64,000 nt of DNA. It comes from Gracilariopsis chorda. Its lineage: Eukaryota > Rhodophyta > Florideophyceae > Gracilariales > Gracilariaceae. The notes under the pieces were generated by a model, which ran no database searches, had not been told where the DNA came from, and was given only the letters and a program-made list of their open reading frames with translations. A program made the translations under genes and the position numbers. The DNA is taken from assembly GCA_003194525.1 (NCBI GenBank), contig NBIV01000034.1, positions 310,001-374,000 on the forward strand, in the 5' to 3' direction. Shown here piece after piece: positions 23,095 to 33,796 of the stretch. Position 1 is the stretch's first letter; each line of letters opens with the position of its first letter.

Positions 23095-23895
23095 CTAATA
23101 CATCGGCTCGCCGTAGAAGAAGTCATCCATGACAACAACGTCTGTACGTCTGCGCGGGCGGTAGCCGTGGAAACGACGAAGCTCAGAGAAACGACTTACT
23201 GGGGTATTACCCAACTTCACCAGCACTTTGGAAATTACCGGAATGGTCTTCTTCGGGTTATACTTGTCCACAACCACCAGGCCAGCGAAGCTAAGACCTC
23301 TACCCTTTGGTGGAACATTGATTTTTGCAATACGGCATCCATTCTTGTCCAGATACACCATAGTGGTTCGCCTAACCTTGTCCACATCAGTGAAAACTGC
23401 ACCAAATCCACTGACTTTTGCCGCATCAGTTTTTGCTGGAATCTGGAACTTGATCGCGAAACGGTTGGACAGAACAGGAGTGAAAAGACGTTCCAAAGAG
23501 AAGCGACGGAACTGATTCGAGATAGACTTGGGAAGCAGTGAAGAGAAGCGATCATCTTCCGGTGGCGGCATGGCTGGATTAGACACCGCAAACTTGCCAC
23601 CTTTGGCCATCAAGACGGCACCGCGAGTAACTCTTGTGTTGAAGAAATCTCCGGGCATGTTGAACGGAACTATACCAGCATCCCAGTTGATGGATCTCTG
23701 ACCCTTCTCAAGCGGTCCAGGTGCGTTTCCATTGTCATCCCCGCCCAAAAGCTCCTTGTAGCGAAGTACTGTTCCATTGATCCCCGCAGCTTTATGAGCG
23801 GCATCAGTGAGAATGATTGTGCGATAGCGAGGGCAGGATGCTGCAACTATAGCCACAAGTGCTGAAAACAATATAGCAAAGATCGTCGATTTCAT
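23095..23895 (-). CDS. Secreted protein of bacterial-type family, 266 aa
   Basis: Intronless, with a clear ATG start and a signal peptide (MKSTIFAILFSALVAIVAAS, cleavage likely after it), so it enters the secretory route. The mature part contains INWDAGIVPFNMPGDFFNT, TRGAVL, a central RLFTPVLSNRFAIKF, GFGAVFTDVD and, at the C-terminus, DVVVMDDFFYGEP. I recall this order (an INWD-like start, FFN then RG, a GFGAVF(T/S)DVD motif, a VVMDDF(I/F)YGEP end) from secreted proteins of unknown function in Acidobacteria and other bacteria; that is memory, not a search. Horizontal transfer from bacteria is therefore plausible. Predicted mostly beta-strand. No neighbour helps with function. Confidence 0.85.
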   Translation of the reverse strand: MKSTIFAILFSALVAIVAASCPRYRTIILTDAAHKAAGINGTVLRYKELLGGDDNGNAPGPLEKGQRSINWDAGIVPFNMPGDFFNTRVTRGAVLMAKGGKFAVSNPAMPPPEDDRFSSLLPKSISNQFRRFSLERLFTPVLSNRFAIKFQIPAKTDAAKVSGFGAVFTDVDKVRRTTMVYLDKNGCRIAKINVPPKGRGLSFAGLVVVDKYNPKKTIPVISKVLVKLGNTPVSRFSELRRFHGYRPRRRTDVVVMDDFFYGEPMY

Positions 23896-26800
23896 TTTAG
23901 GTTCACTACTTTGAACAGAAGAATTGGTTAGAAAGTTTGATTCTCAAGATCCTGGATCGATAAGAGATTGATGTGGGAGAGGGGACTGCGGTGAAAAGTC
24001 AGAGAACCACTCGAACACAAGGGTTTAAGTAATGCTCTGGGCACTGTCTTTTTGGCTTGGAACCAAAGATTCCCATGTTACCTACGTTAAGATGACCCAC
24101 GAATATGAAACAAGACATGGTCCTCTCCACCACTGTGTAGAGCCATTCAGACATAGCGTGTACTATTTGTTCGAGGCCCGCTTTGAAGACTGCAGTTGAT
24201 AAGGGAGAGGAGCGTGTAAGTGCATTTCAGGTGACCCAGCCGGTCGGGTCACTGAAAACATGTTTTACGCGAGACGAGAGAACAGTTCATCATCATCAAA
24301 ATCTGATGGGATCCGAATCCTTGTTTCCAACAGCAGCAGCGTTTGTAGGACCTTTTATTGCCCTTCGTATGCGATATATGTGTACAAAACAGTCAGTTTC
24401 CGGATGCAGAGGATGTTTAGGATATTAACGAGGATACTAACACACTAGATGCGAAACTATTGGGTCTCAGCCGCATTTGTACTAGGTGTTAGAATTTATA
24501 TGTGCAGCATTTTGAATCGTTCGTAACAGGTAGCAGATGTCCACGTCATCTCAGTCGGGTCTCCAGAAGAGCTCGTTGTTGCTTCTACGCAAAATTTCAC
24601 TCGCTGTACGTTTTCAACGAAGTCCACCTGAACAAATGATGTAAATCTTGGCAAATCAGATGCCTATGGCCGCTTCAGGCCCACTGATTGTCAAGATCTC
24701 ACCACGGCTCAGCTCGAAGCTCTTGTCCCGCATCACTATGGAAATCATCTCCTGTTGCACCTCCGCTGCTTTTCATTGACGGCTTCCCGCTCTCTTTCTG
24801 TTCCGTATATCCTTCCAGCAAAATCGTACCTCATGGTCCATGCCGTAGTAAGGAGGCAAGTAGGAATCGCTTATCGTGTCTCACATGTCCTCAGCTGACT
24901 CATTCCGTGGTGGCAAGAGATAGAATTTTCCTGGCTCCTTTCTCAGTCTTGCTTCAAGCTTTTATTCGAGGGATTGAGTAGATCTCATCTTCACATTGCT
25001 GTTCTACCTGATTTCTATGCCGCGGAAAGGAATCAGAAAGAAAATGATCAGTGATCGGACATTCAGTTCAATGTTTTTTCGAGGTTTCTGTAGACGTTGA
25101 GGACCAACCCGCTCATTGGAAATAAATTCATAAATATGTTCTTTGATATGACTCTATTTCACGCAATTCTTACCGTACAAAGCAGAAAACATTCTTAGGA
25201 AAGCTGTTTCGGTTTGGTGTGCAGGATTGCGTTTGTGGTCATGATAAGACTACGTTTCGATATATGAACGAATTCGATTTGTTGGTTCCTCTTATAGCCC
25301 TCCATCTTTCTTCTCTACTCACAATTTGTTTGTTACCGTCATAAGGCGTCAACGCCGGGAGTATATCCCTGGCAAAAGCGCAGATTCCATGCAAAACCAC
25401 ATCTATATTTCTGCCCCGTTTTGTTCACAACGCAAACCCTAGATGGCACGGTTTCGAACAGTGCCAGCTTTTGGAGCTCGTCAAGATATATATGAGGGAA
25501 TATGACAGTTTAGTGGCATTGTGAAGAGTGACCAGAGAGAGATGTTGGTTCCCTTTGCAATAGGTTTCCCTCTCGGTTTTGAAACTGCGAGACGGGGGCA
25601 AATGGTTGGGGAAGTTTTGTAAAGATGATAATAACAGTCAGTCTCTTGGACTTTGATGCACTTGATCGTCATAGCCTCGCTCTGTAGCCTAAGAATGAAG
25701 ATTTTTGGTATTTAGGCCAACAATTGGGATACTAGGGCAGGAGCATATTCTTACGGATACTTCTCTCTTCAACTGAAACCAAATTTCTGCGGCCGCCGAT
25801 TGGTCCTTTTCTACGTTGGAGACAGCGCGACCCATATCGCTCCTTTGACGTTTTTGCGTCGTGAAATATGACACAGCAGGTGATGGTGAGCTGGTTATAT
25901 CCCGTGTAGGATTTGTCTAAGTCGAGATGACGAGAGATATAAACAAGTAGAAAAGCTATTATGACCTGTTCTTATCTAAAGAAGTAATAGACTCGCACAT
26001 GTCGACACATCAAACATATGACATATCAAAAGCACCATATCATGTTGCTTCATCGCTGGTATTTTACATTGACTTTATCTTTTGTTTCGAGGCAAACTGT
26101 GCCTCTGAAGTTGGAAACATGATTGCACGAAAATGAAGTACAATGGACTTCCTGGGGCCTATTTCTTCTCTCTACACCAGTTCAGAACGTAAATATGGAA
26201 ACAATTCACTAAAACACCAACCAGTGAAAGCCATGCTCACGTCAAAACGTTTAGAAGGCCGATATATCGCCGAAACAGTCTATCACACATGAGAAACATG
26301 TTTAAACATGAGAGCAAAATCAAAAATTGTACCATAGTCTCGAAGAAGTTCTGAAGCGGAACCTTTAGTGCGCAGATCACGCGGTGGAGGATATTGTGAA
26401 AGAGTGGTGCCTCTAGAATTGTTGTCTTGTGGCCGGAACCTGCAACAGAGGGTAGCATCGGTTGGGATGGTTCAAAATATGAAGTGAATATGCGAGAGAG
26501 AGATATGCAATGCTGAAATGTTCATCGCGTCATTACTCGGATTTCACCACCACTTCTAAAAGAGTATTGCTTGGGCAGCTCAAAAAACTTTATCTAGGGC
26601 GGTGAAGAGCTTTTCTATGACAGTGAAGCGAACATAGGCAACAAGGAAAAAAGGCTCATGCGAAGACTTTTGCGTTATTTGATCAAGGCACTTTTGCGTG
26701 TACTCTGATCGACTACAAACCTTGGTTTAGTGTTCAGGTCTTTCAGCCGGATGCAATCAATTCAGTGATCGACAGTTAAAATTGTATCTATCTCCAATCG

Positions 26801-29783
26801 AAGACAATACACAAAGCGTCATTCTGAATGAGGAGTGCGAACTCTATGAAATCGTCTCTACCTCGAAGGTCAAGTTTAAGAGGGAGTCCAGTTGCTAGTA
26901 AATTGTTTCTCAATCCGAATCATCATAAGGATAGGTAACACACCGCAACAACCTGGTTGATGGAATCAGTCGAAGACGACAATACCTTTCTATGAGATTC
27001 TCCGTGACTTGAGGAGCTCCGAGTGCTCTTGCATCGCAAATCTAGATGAACTGGGGCAACTTTGATGTCCACAGCGTCGTATCTTCAATGCAGCAACGAC
27101 TACGTCGCTGAGATTTCTAATCTTGATACAACCGAGGTACTGCAAGAACAGTCACGTACAGAAGGATTTTAGTGCGAGGTGCGGTTGTTCGTTGTAGAGC
27201 TAACGGAAGCAACTGTGGCACCCTTGCAGCATAACACGTGCTACCAATAATTTCATCTGTAATAGTCCATCACAGCCTGCTTTCGATCAGACTCGAAAGA
27301 CTGCTGCAATAGAGCCGCACTGTCCTCGTCTATTAGAGGAAAAGGTCTGCTTCAGCACAGTCCCGCTTGTTACAGACGAGAAGGCTGCGCGAAAGGCTGA
27401 AGTAATCCTCGCACAATTCCACACCACGCACGTCTCTGCCTTGCATCCAGTGGCGACATGTCTTGAAAAATAAAAGCTCAGGTGCGACTGTGAAGAAGGA
27501 CTGCGAATATTTTGTTTTTCGATGCCCGCTGACAAATGCACCCCTTAGAGAGTTGTTAGCCAGTCTCCCAAAAGAAAAGTAAGGAAAGTATACAAGAGTT
27601 AATTTGACATGAAATACAGAAGTTCTTGGCCTTCCTCAAGAGAGAAAACTATTACTGAGAACTTTCATTCAGCTTACTAATAGAAAGCTGTTGACAACAA
27701 TAAAGAAGAAAAAGACTGCTGCAAGAATGACGGTTCGATCCGGAGCATGGATTGAACTGGAATAAGAGGAATGATGAAAGTAACATTTACTGTCAGGTCA
27801 CAAGGACTCCGGGGACCGTGTCGGCGTTTTATAGAGCTAAACATGGGTCGCACGGGGGGGAATGAACTTATCTCAAGCCAGGTTATCATAATTTGTTCTG
27901 CCGTATCACTATCCGAGTCGCGGGGACTGTGACTGACAGAAGGAAACTTGCAGATCAGTCTTGTTCTTTCTTGCTCTCAAGAAAAGAGAATACCGAGGAA
28001 AGCAGAAGCGGACCTTTCTCAGGTTTGTACTAGTCATATACCTTTTTTGCACCGGATTCGAACATAAGTGCACAACGAGGAAAGGAGATGTACTTGTAGC
28101 ACTAGCGCAATGAGAACAGTGGAGCTGAGGTGCCCGTTGGCAACTCAGACCAGACGCCAAGCACTACCTCCACTGAGCGTAAGGAAGGACATTGATGTCG
28201 CTAACAGAGTTAGACCGTAGCCCTCAAATGTTTTAGCTTTTATGTCGGGAGCTCCTTCGTAGAAGACGGCTCTAACATGTTGTCATATTAAGTGAAAAGC
28301 TCCAAAACACACATTATACTACACACTTCACGGAGTCAAATATGAGGAGGCCTCCCGTCAAAGTTGAGCTTTCAAGCAAAACGAATTTTAAAGATTAATG
28401 AAAGGCCTTTACCCCGAGCGATGCCCAGAGGATTCAGGGAAGCGGCGTTTGGCGAGCCCAAAGTCTGCATGCCTCTGCAGCAAGTAGCCCGATCCATAGG
28501 AGAGACAGGACCAGAGTTTGCGATTAGAACAGTTGCTGAGAACTGTTCAAGCGTCCCTAGGAAGCCGCAGCGACGGTAGTTTTGTGCTTGTTGACATGAT
28601 CCTTGCCTATCCGTCAAATACTGCCGAAAAACACCTAGTTCAAACTGGATTCGAACAGGATGGGGTTTGGTTTCTAATGTTTATGAGTGTCTTATTATCT
28701 ATTTCGCTCGCTTGTTGGTTGTAGTTCTTGTCATTTACTTGGAAGATGGTACGCAGTCTCAAAAGCACTCTATTTGCCGCAAAAGCTTTTCAGTCTCGTG
28801 TTTCGTTTTGAAACGAAACCGGCTCGATATTTCTATGTAAAATGGTAGAACGAACGAAATTCCAGTGAGAAGGGCTCTAATGGTCTCAGCTCTTTATTTT
28901 CGATTCTCTTTTGGCTTTTCGTCAATTCCATGGTGAAGCAATCATTTCATAGACGCAGTGGAACTTTCGTCTTATTAGCTAGATATACGAATATTGGTTT
29001 CTCACGTACTCAAAACGGAGTACCTGACGTACCGTGGGAGGAGACACTGCCTCACTTATCGCAGAATCTGAATACTCGATACAAAAAGATACTAAAGGCA
29101 CTACTCAGTTCTTTGGGTGTGCAGGTTCTTCTTTTCTCATGGCGCCTAGCATGTCTCCTGTTGGAAGAACGTTTGTGCATGTATTCTGCGGCGGTCAGGG
29201 GAAGAAGAAAGAAATTCTTCTTCATATAGCACAGCAAGAGATTCTACTTTCTGAAATCGGTCGCCGTGAGAAGATTTTCATATGCCTGAGATGGGAAGGT
29301 CAGGAACTCGAAGCAGCAAGGGCATGCATGATGTGGAGAGAAGAGGACACATAGGGACCAACCCAGAACCATGACAACTACAAACACTCTCGAGCTCACA
29401 AAGTATTTTGTAATTGTCGAATTTGATTTTAATTGAAAAAGCTATCTATGCGTACAGAGGCACTACTGCTCGCCGTCACCCGGCTTGATAACGTGTACAA
29501 AGATAGGCTGTCCTTTTGCTGGCTCTCTCCGCTCTTTGACTCTCACAGCAAAGCCCCAACGTTAGGCTCAAGCGGAGCTCCGTCCTCAGTTTGTCAAGGG
29601 AACAGGCATCACTGCGGAAGTTGTTTGCGCTGGTTCTCCGTCTTATCCATTGAGAACCTAAGAAATCCAACATTCAGCGCTACCGAAAGGCATCAGGACG
29701 TCCATCTGTCAGTCAATTGGAAACACATACGCATAGTACCAACCCGCCTTTCCTTTCTTCTCCTCCCGAAAACCGTGACAGCC
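23896..29783. other. 5.9-kb gene-poor interval
   Basis: AT-rich DNA with only short, scattered frames (none over about 110 codons with sensible composition). No transposon domain was recognised in any frame. A 9-bp perfect hairpin, GTTTCGTTT and complement, lies at about 28800-28819. The last part is the upstream region of BRF1. Confidence 0.5.
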
Positions 29784-31394
29784 ATGAGTGCTGAAACGCA
29801 GAAATGCTCCGCTTGCGGAAGCTACGAAATAGACTTCGATGCTGCGCGCGGGCAGGCGTCATGCATGTCATGTGGTGAAGTTCTTGAACAGAACGCAATT
29901 GTTGCGGAAGTTGGCTTTGTAGAAGATGCAAGAGGTCGTTCAAATATGGTCGGGCAGCATGTCCGAGCAGATGGCAGGTCAAACTTTGCGTCAATGCCAG
30001 GCTATTCGGCACGGGCCACTTTCACCACGATGCTAAACGCCCGCCACAAACTGCGACAACTCGTGTCAGCCCTCAAGCTCCATCAGCGACATACAGAGGC
30101 TGCAGAACGTCTTTTTCGACTTGCTGCGGAGCGCAATTTTCACAGAGGGAGGCGTCTAGCAAACGTGTGCTGTGCTTGTCTTTACGCTGTGTGTCGAATT
30201 GAAAAGACTCCTCATATGCTTCTCGATTTTGCGGATGTCCTCGAGACCAATGTGTACCTCCTTGGACACACATTTCTCAAGTTTTCGCAGGTGGTTGCTC
30301 TCAATTTACCTGTGATTGATCCGAGTTTGTACATACACCGTTTTGCGAGCAAACTGGAATTTGGCGATAAGACCAATGCGGTTGCCATGACGGCATTGCG
30401 AATCCTTGCGCGAATGCAGCGCGATTGGCTCAGTCACGGACGAAGACCAAGCAGTTTGTGCGGCGCTGCGCTCATGTGCGCCGCCGGCATGCATCAGTTT
30501 CATCGATCTATGGTTGATGTGTGCCGCGTTGTTAGGATTGGAAACGTCACCCTGCGAGAGCGGCTGCAAGAGCTTAACAAGACACCAACAGCTGGTATGA
30601 CAGCGGCTGAAATTGTGGCGCGCGGAGGAGATGACGGAAAAATATCGTCCTTGAACGTTGACGGAGAGCCTATAGCCTGTGATCCACCTGCTTTTCAGCG
30701 ATCTCAACGTCTGAAGGACCTTAAACGCAAGTTTGTTGAAGGAAGTGGCAAAGATGGTTCCGATGTTCGTGCAGAGAAGCGGCAACGCACTGGAAGCGGG
30801 TTTCCATCGGCTCAGAGGCAATTAGTGCAAGGGGAAGGAGACAATACAACAGATGTGGCAATCCAACAACAAATGCAAAGCGTGCTCGCAAGCGTTGAGA
30901 TGCAGGAGTTGGAACGGGAGTCACGTGAAGAGGAGCAACTAGACGCACAGGTTGCATCTCAAGCAGTAGAAAAAGAGAGTAACACAAGTCGTGAAACGAC
31001 TGTCGAAAAGGGTGAGGATATTGATGGAGGCAAAGAATATCAGGAGGACCTCAGTGATTTGGAGGAGGAAGATGTGAACAGATATTTTAACACTGAAGAA
31101 GAATACAGACGGAAAGAAGTGCTGTGGACAGAGATAAACAAGGACTACTTAGAAAAGCAAGAACGGCTGGAACGAATGAGGAGGGAGCGACCGGAAGACT
31201 TCAAGCGCTTACGCCCGACACGAAAAACTCCCAAGAAAAAGAACTCGTCCAGCGACAAAGCAGCTAAAGCTGGTAGCAAGGAGAAAAAGAATGTACCTCA
31301 AGAGCCTGCTCCTCCCAAGCCATCTAAGAAGCTGAACTACGCAAAACTCAAGCAACTCGCTATGGCTGCTGGCCAGCAGACAACAACCGTGTGA
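29784..31394 (+). CDS. BRF1: TFIIIB subunit BRF1 (TFIIB-related factor), 536 aa
   Basis: Subunit of TFIIIB that brings RNA polymerase III to tRNA and 5S genes. N-terminal zinc ribbon CSACG...CMSCGE (residues about 7-26). Two cyclin-fold repeats follow (about 75-290), with an AERLFRLAAERNF-type first repeat and CGAALMCAAG in the second. An acidic spacer precedes the BRF1-specific segment EDVNRYFNTEEEYRRKEVLW and NKDYLEKQE (about residues 430-480), which in the family contacts TBP and separates BRF1 from TFIIB. The C-terminus is Lys-rich. The frame stays open about 350 bases upstream, but the zinc ribbon begins just after the ATG at 29784, so I place the start there. Confidence 0.95.
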   Translation: MSAETQKCSACGSYEIDFDAARGQASCMSCGEVLEQNAIVAEVGFVEDARGRSNMVGQHVRADGRSNFASMPGYSARATFTTMLNARHKLRQLVSALKLHQRHTEAAERLFRLAAERNFHRGRRLANVCCACLYAVCRIEKTPHMLLDFADVLETNVYLLGHTFLKFSQVVALNLPVIDPSLYIHRFASKLEFGDKTNAVAMTALRILARMQRDWLSHGRRPSSLCGAALMCAAGMHQFHRSMVDVCRVVRIGNVTLRERLQELNKTPTAGMTAAEIVARGGDDGKISSLNVDGEPIACDPPAFQRSQRLKDLKRKFVEGSGKDGSDVRAEKRQRTGSGFPSAQRQLVQGEGDNTTDVAIQQQMQSVLASVEMQELERESREEEQLDAQVASQAVEKESNTSRETTVEKGEDIDGGKEYQEDLSDLEEEDVNRYFNTEEEYRRKEVLWTEINKDYLEKQERLERMRRERPEDFKRLRPTRKTPKKKNSSSDKAAKAGSKEKKNVPQEPAPPKPSKKLNYAKLKQLAMAAGQQTTTV

Positions 31395-31551
31395 GAATAG
31401 TTCTGGGCTGTGTAAGCGCTCCTTGCAATCCAAATATCCACAGAGAGATATCGGCAGCTATCTTCACCGATCTCTAGCTTAACTTTCCAAAGACATCCAA
31501 GAAGCTCCAGATGGTTCAACGAAATAATCCTTAAGCATGTGGTCACCGAGC

Positions 31552-31881
31552 TTACGGACGACACTCAGGGCTGGTGAGGACGAACTCTGCAAAAGGAAAG
31601 GAATCGGTGCAGCGGAGTAGAGCTACATTTGTTTTACGTTCGCATAGCTCTGGAGCATTCAAAAACATAGTGAAAAAGCCATAACCGTCCTCAGCACAAT
31701 CGAGTTTTGACAGACACATTGTCGTTTCTTGGTCTGAAAATGGATGTGTAGGCTTCTGGGTACCGGCGGTTTCTGAGGCTATGGCATATATCTCTTGTAC
31801 ACCACCTGTCCATAGGCGTAAATGATTACTTCGACCAAACTCCTCAAACAAGCCCTGCAAATCCTGTTCATCAGAGTTCAT
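31552..31881 (-). CDS. Hypothetical small protein, 109 aa
   Basis: ATG-started frame between BRF1 (convergent) and SmD1 (same strand). The acidic N-terminus is followed by RLWTGGVQEIYAIASE and a C-terminal FFTMFLNAPELCERKTN. The layout faintly recalls small proteasome-assembly chaperones, but I would not assign it. A second frame (31871-32161) abuts it and could be a 5' exon or chance. Confidence 0.35.
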   Translation of the reverse strand: MNSDEQDLQGLFEEFGRSNHLRLWTGGVQEIYAIASETAGTQKPTHPFSDQETTMCLSKLDCAEDGYGFFTMFLNAPELCERKTNVALLRCTDSFPFAEFVLTSPECRP

Positions 31882-32135
31882 ATTCCTTGCTACTCCGTTT
31901 GGCTCGCGCCTGCCGTGTAATATGTGCCTCCGTGGTTGTGTTCGTCACGATTCCGCGCTTGCTTTTATGCAGGACAGTTTTCCGTATCCCGGTTTTGCTA
32001 CTTGCAAACAGTGCCTGATTACAAATATACGGAGTCAAAACCGGAGTAGTGACGAGTTTCGCACGGGATTTGAATGACGGGTCGTCCAGGCAGGAAAGAC
32101 CATGGCACAATCCTGCGCAAAAGTAGAACACTAGC

Positions 32136-32492
32136 TCAACGCCTAGAGCGGCCACGTCCACGGCCCCTACCGCGGCCGCGTCCCTTTCCTATTCTTCCTG
32201 CGGCTGGTCTATCAGGGTTGGTAGTGCGTCGCGGGCGGAGCCCATCGTCTACGAGAAGTGCATCTAGCGCTAGAGAGTCCGGAAGTATCACATAACGAAC
32301 AGTGGAGCCACGGACGGAAAGCGCTTGCAGTTTAACAGGGTTGCGGCCTCGAACATCTAAGGTAACTCCTTTGAGATGTATGTTCATGCTGTGGTCGACA
32401 CCGGTTACGGTTCCATGGGCAGTGGTACCGTTCTTGAGCTCAACGGAGACAGTTTCACTCCTTAACTTCACAAGGAAGCTTACAAGCTTCAT
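32136..32492 (-). CDS. SNRPD1: Small nuclear ribonucleoprotein SmD1, 118 aa
   Basis: Core Sm-ring protein of spliceosomal snRNPs. The Sm1 motif region is [17 protein letters not shown] and the Sm2 motif is [15 protein letters not shown], followed by a C-terminal Gly-Arg repeat typical of SmD1 (a target of arginine methylation in the family). Start is the ATG at 32490-32492, giving the family's usual MKLVxFLxKL opening and a length close to the human protein. The presence of SmD1 implies a working spliceosome even though most genes here look single-exon. Confidence 0.96.
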   Translation of the reverse strand: MKLVSFLVKLRSETVSVELKNGTTAHGTVTGVDHSMNIHLKGVTLDVRGRNPVKLQALSVRGSTVRYVILPDSLALDALLVDDGLRPRRTTNPDRPAAGRIGKGRGRGRGRGRGRSRR

Positions 32493-32639
32493 AGTTGATC
32501 ACTTCGATATCCAGATAGGTCCAGTTCCACTACGCCGGTGGCACCCTTTGCGCGGATCCGACTTTGAAGCGACCCGTATCTATTTTGACAGTCTCGGTAA
32601 TTTATCCCGGGGGGTTCCCTTACATTTTAAGGCTTAAAA

Positions 32640-33796
32640 TACTAAATGAATAATACCTGTGATACGTGTGTAAATCGTGCAAAACGCTTGGGTGACGTCC
32701 TCTCTTTCTCTTCTTTGTGGGCGCACATTACCGAACTACGGCGTTGTGGTAGAATCGAACACTACGAGTAATTCTTCGTCTAGCACGCTAAACTCTATGT
32801 ATTACGTAAAGCTCCTCGGAGATGAAAGATTTTCTCTGTCTCGTAGTAACAATCTCCATTTATGCCACCGAAATGTAGCCGATGACTGCTGCTTGCTCTC
32901 ACCTTGCAGCAGCCGTGTTGCGCCCACTACCTACTATCTCGGAACGTTGCGAGATCAGCACCAAGCTTCTACGGGAAGGCCTCTTTCTCTTCTTAAGTTA
33001 TTGATAAAATCATGCTCTTTGGTATATTCGATACACAGGAGCGCTCGAGATTGCTGAAATTGACAGCGATCCCAAGCCCCATTTCATGATTTGATGAGAG
33101 CGGCACGCACAAAGAAAGCACATGTCTCTCTCATAAATGAAAAGCAGATATAGCCTCCGCACGCATCATATAGTGCCGCCGGGTAAAGTTTACCATGTCG
33201 AGGTGCTCTGCAATGCAGAAAGAAGAGGGTGGTTGTAGAATAAGCGAAAAAAAAAGTCGATAAGAGAACAGTGTTTCCGAATGGGCACACAGGGATCGTG
33301 GCACAACTAAGTCTTCCTGACTCAACAACCATCTGTCCTTCGTGCGGAACAGAGACCAAAAATACCGTTCGGTACCTGAACTTTCCGTAATTTAGGAAAC
33401 ACCTTTATCCCTTTCGACACTGGACAGCTGCAGCTTGCGATATTCGTGAGATATTTCCAGACTGGATGTCGACCCCAGAATCAGAAGTGATGCTGTTGAT
33501 AGTTCACCATTATTCATTGTATTGTATGCTTTTACTGAAAGATACAATGCTTCGTCACATTTGGCCAAAGATCAATCTCCTAGTGGCTGCGGCTTTAGAG
33601 TAGCTTCAACACTTCCTGACTGGAACCTATAATCTCTGGGTCACTTTGGACAATACAATGTTTGAGAACTTACCCATCTCAACTTCGAACTGGTCCGTCT
33701 TGGTTCGAGAGCAAGTATCCTACGGATAGTTCCGGAAAAGCAACAGCTATCTCAACTCGCATCTTGGAAGCATGGCGGGAGTCGTTGGAAAAGTGA
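32640..33796. other. Intergenic, no gene recognised
   Basis: Short competing frames only. A T-loop-like string near 32750 does not fold as a tRNA. Confidence 0.4.

Noticed and set aside
28050-28080. Second T-loop-like string, GTTCGAATCC (minus)
   Set aside because: No matching stem or anticodon arm nearby.
29433-29783. N-terminal extension of BRF1
   Set aside because: The frame is open, but the BRF1 zinc ribbon begins immediately after the ATG at 29784 and the extension has no family-like sequence.
32740-32790. T-loop-like string GTTCGATTC on the minus strand
   Set aside because: The flanking bases do not form a 5-bp T stem or a 7-bp acceptor stem, so no tRNA was called.
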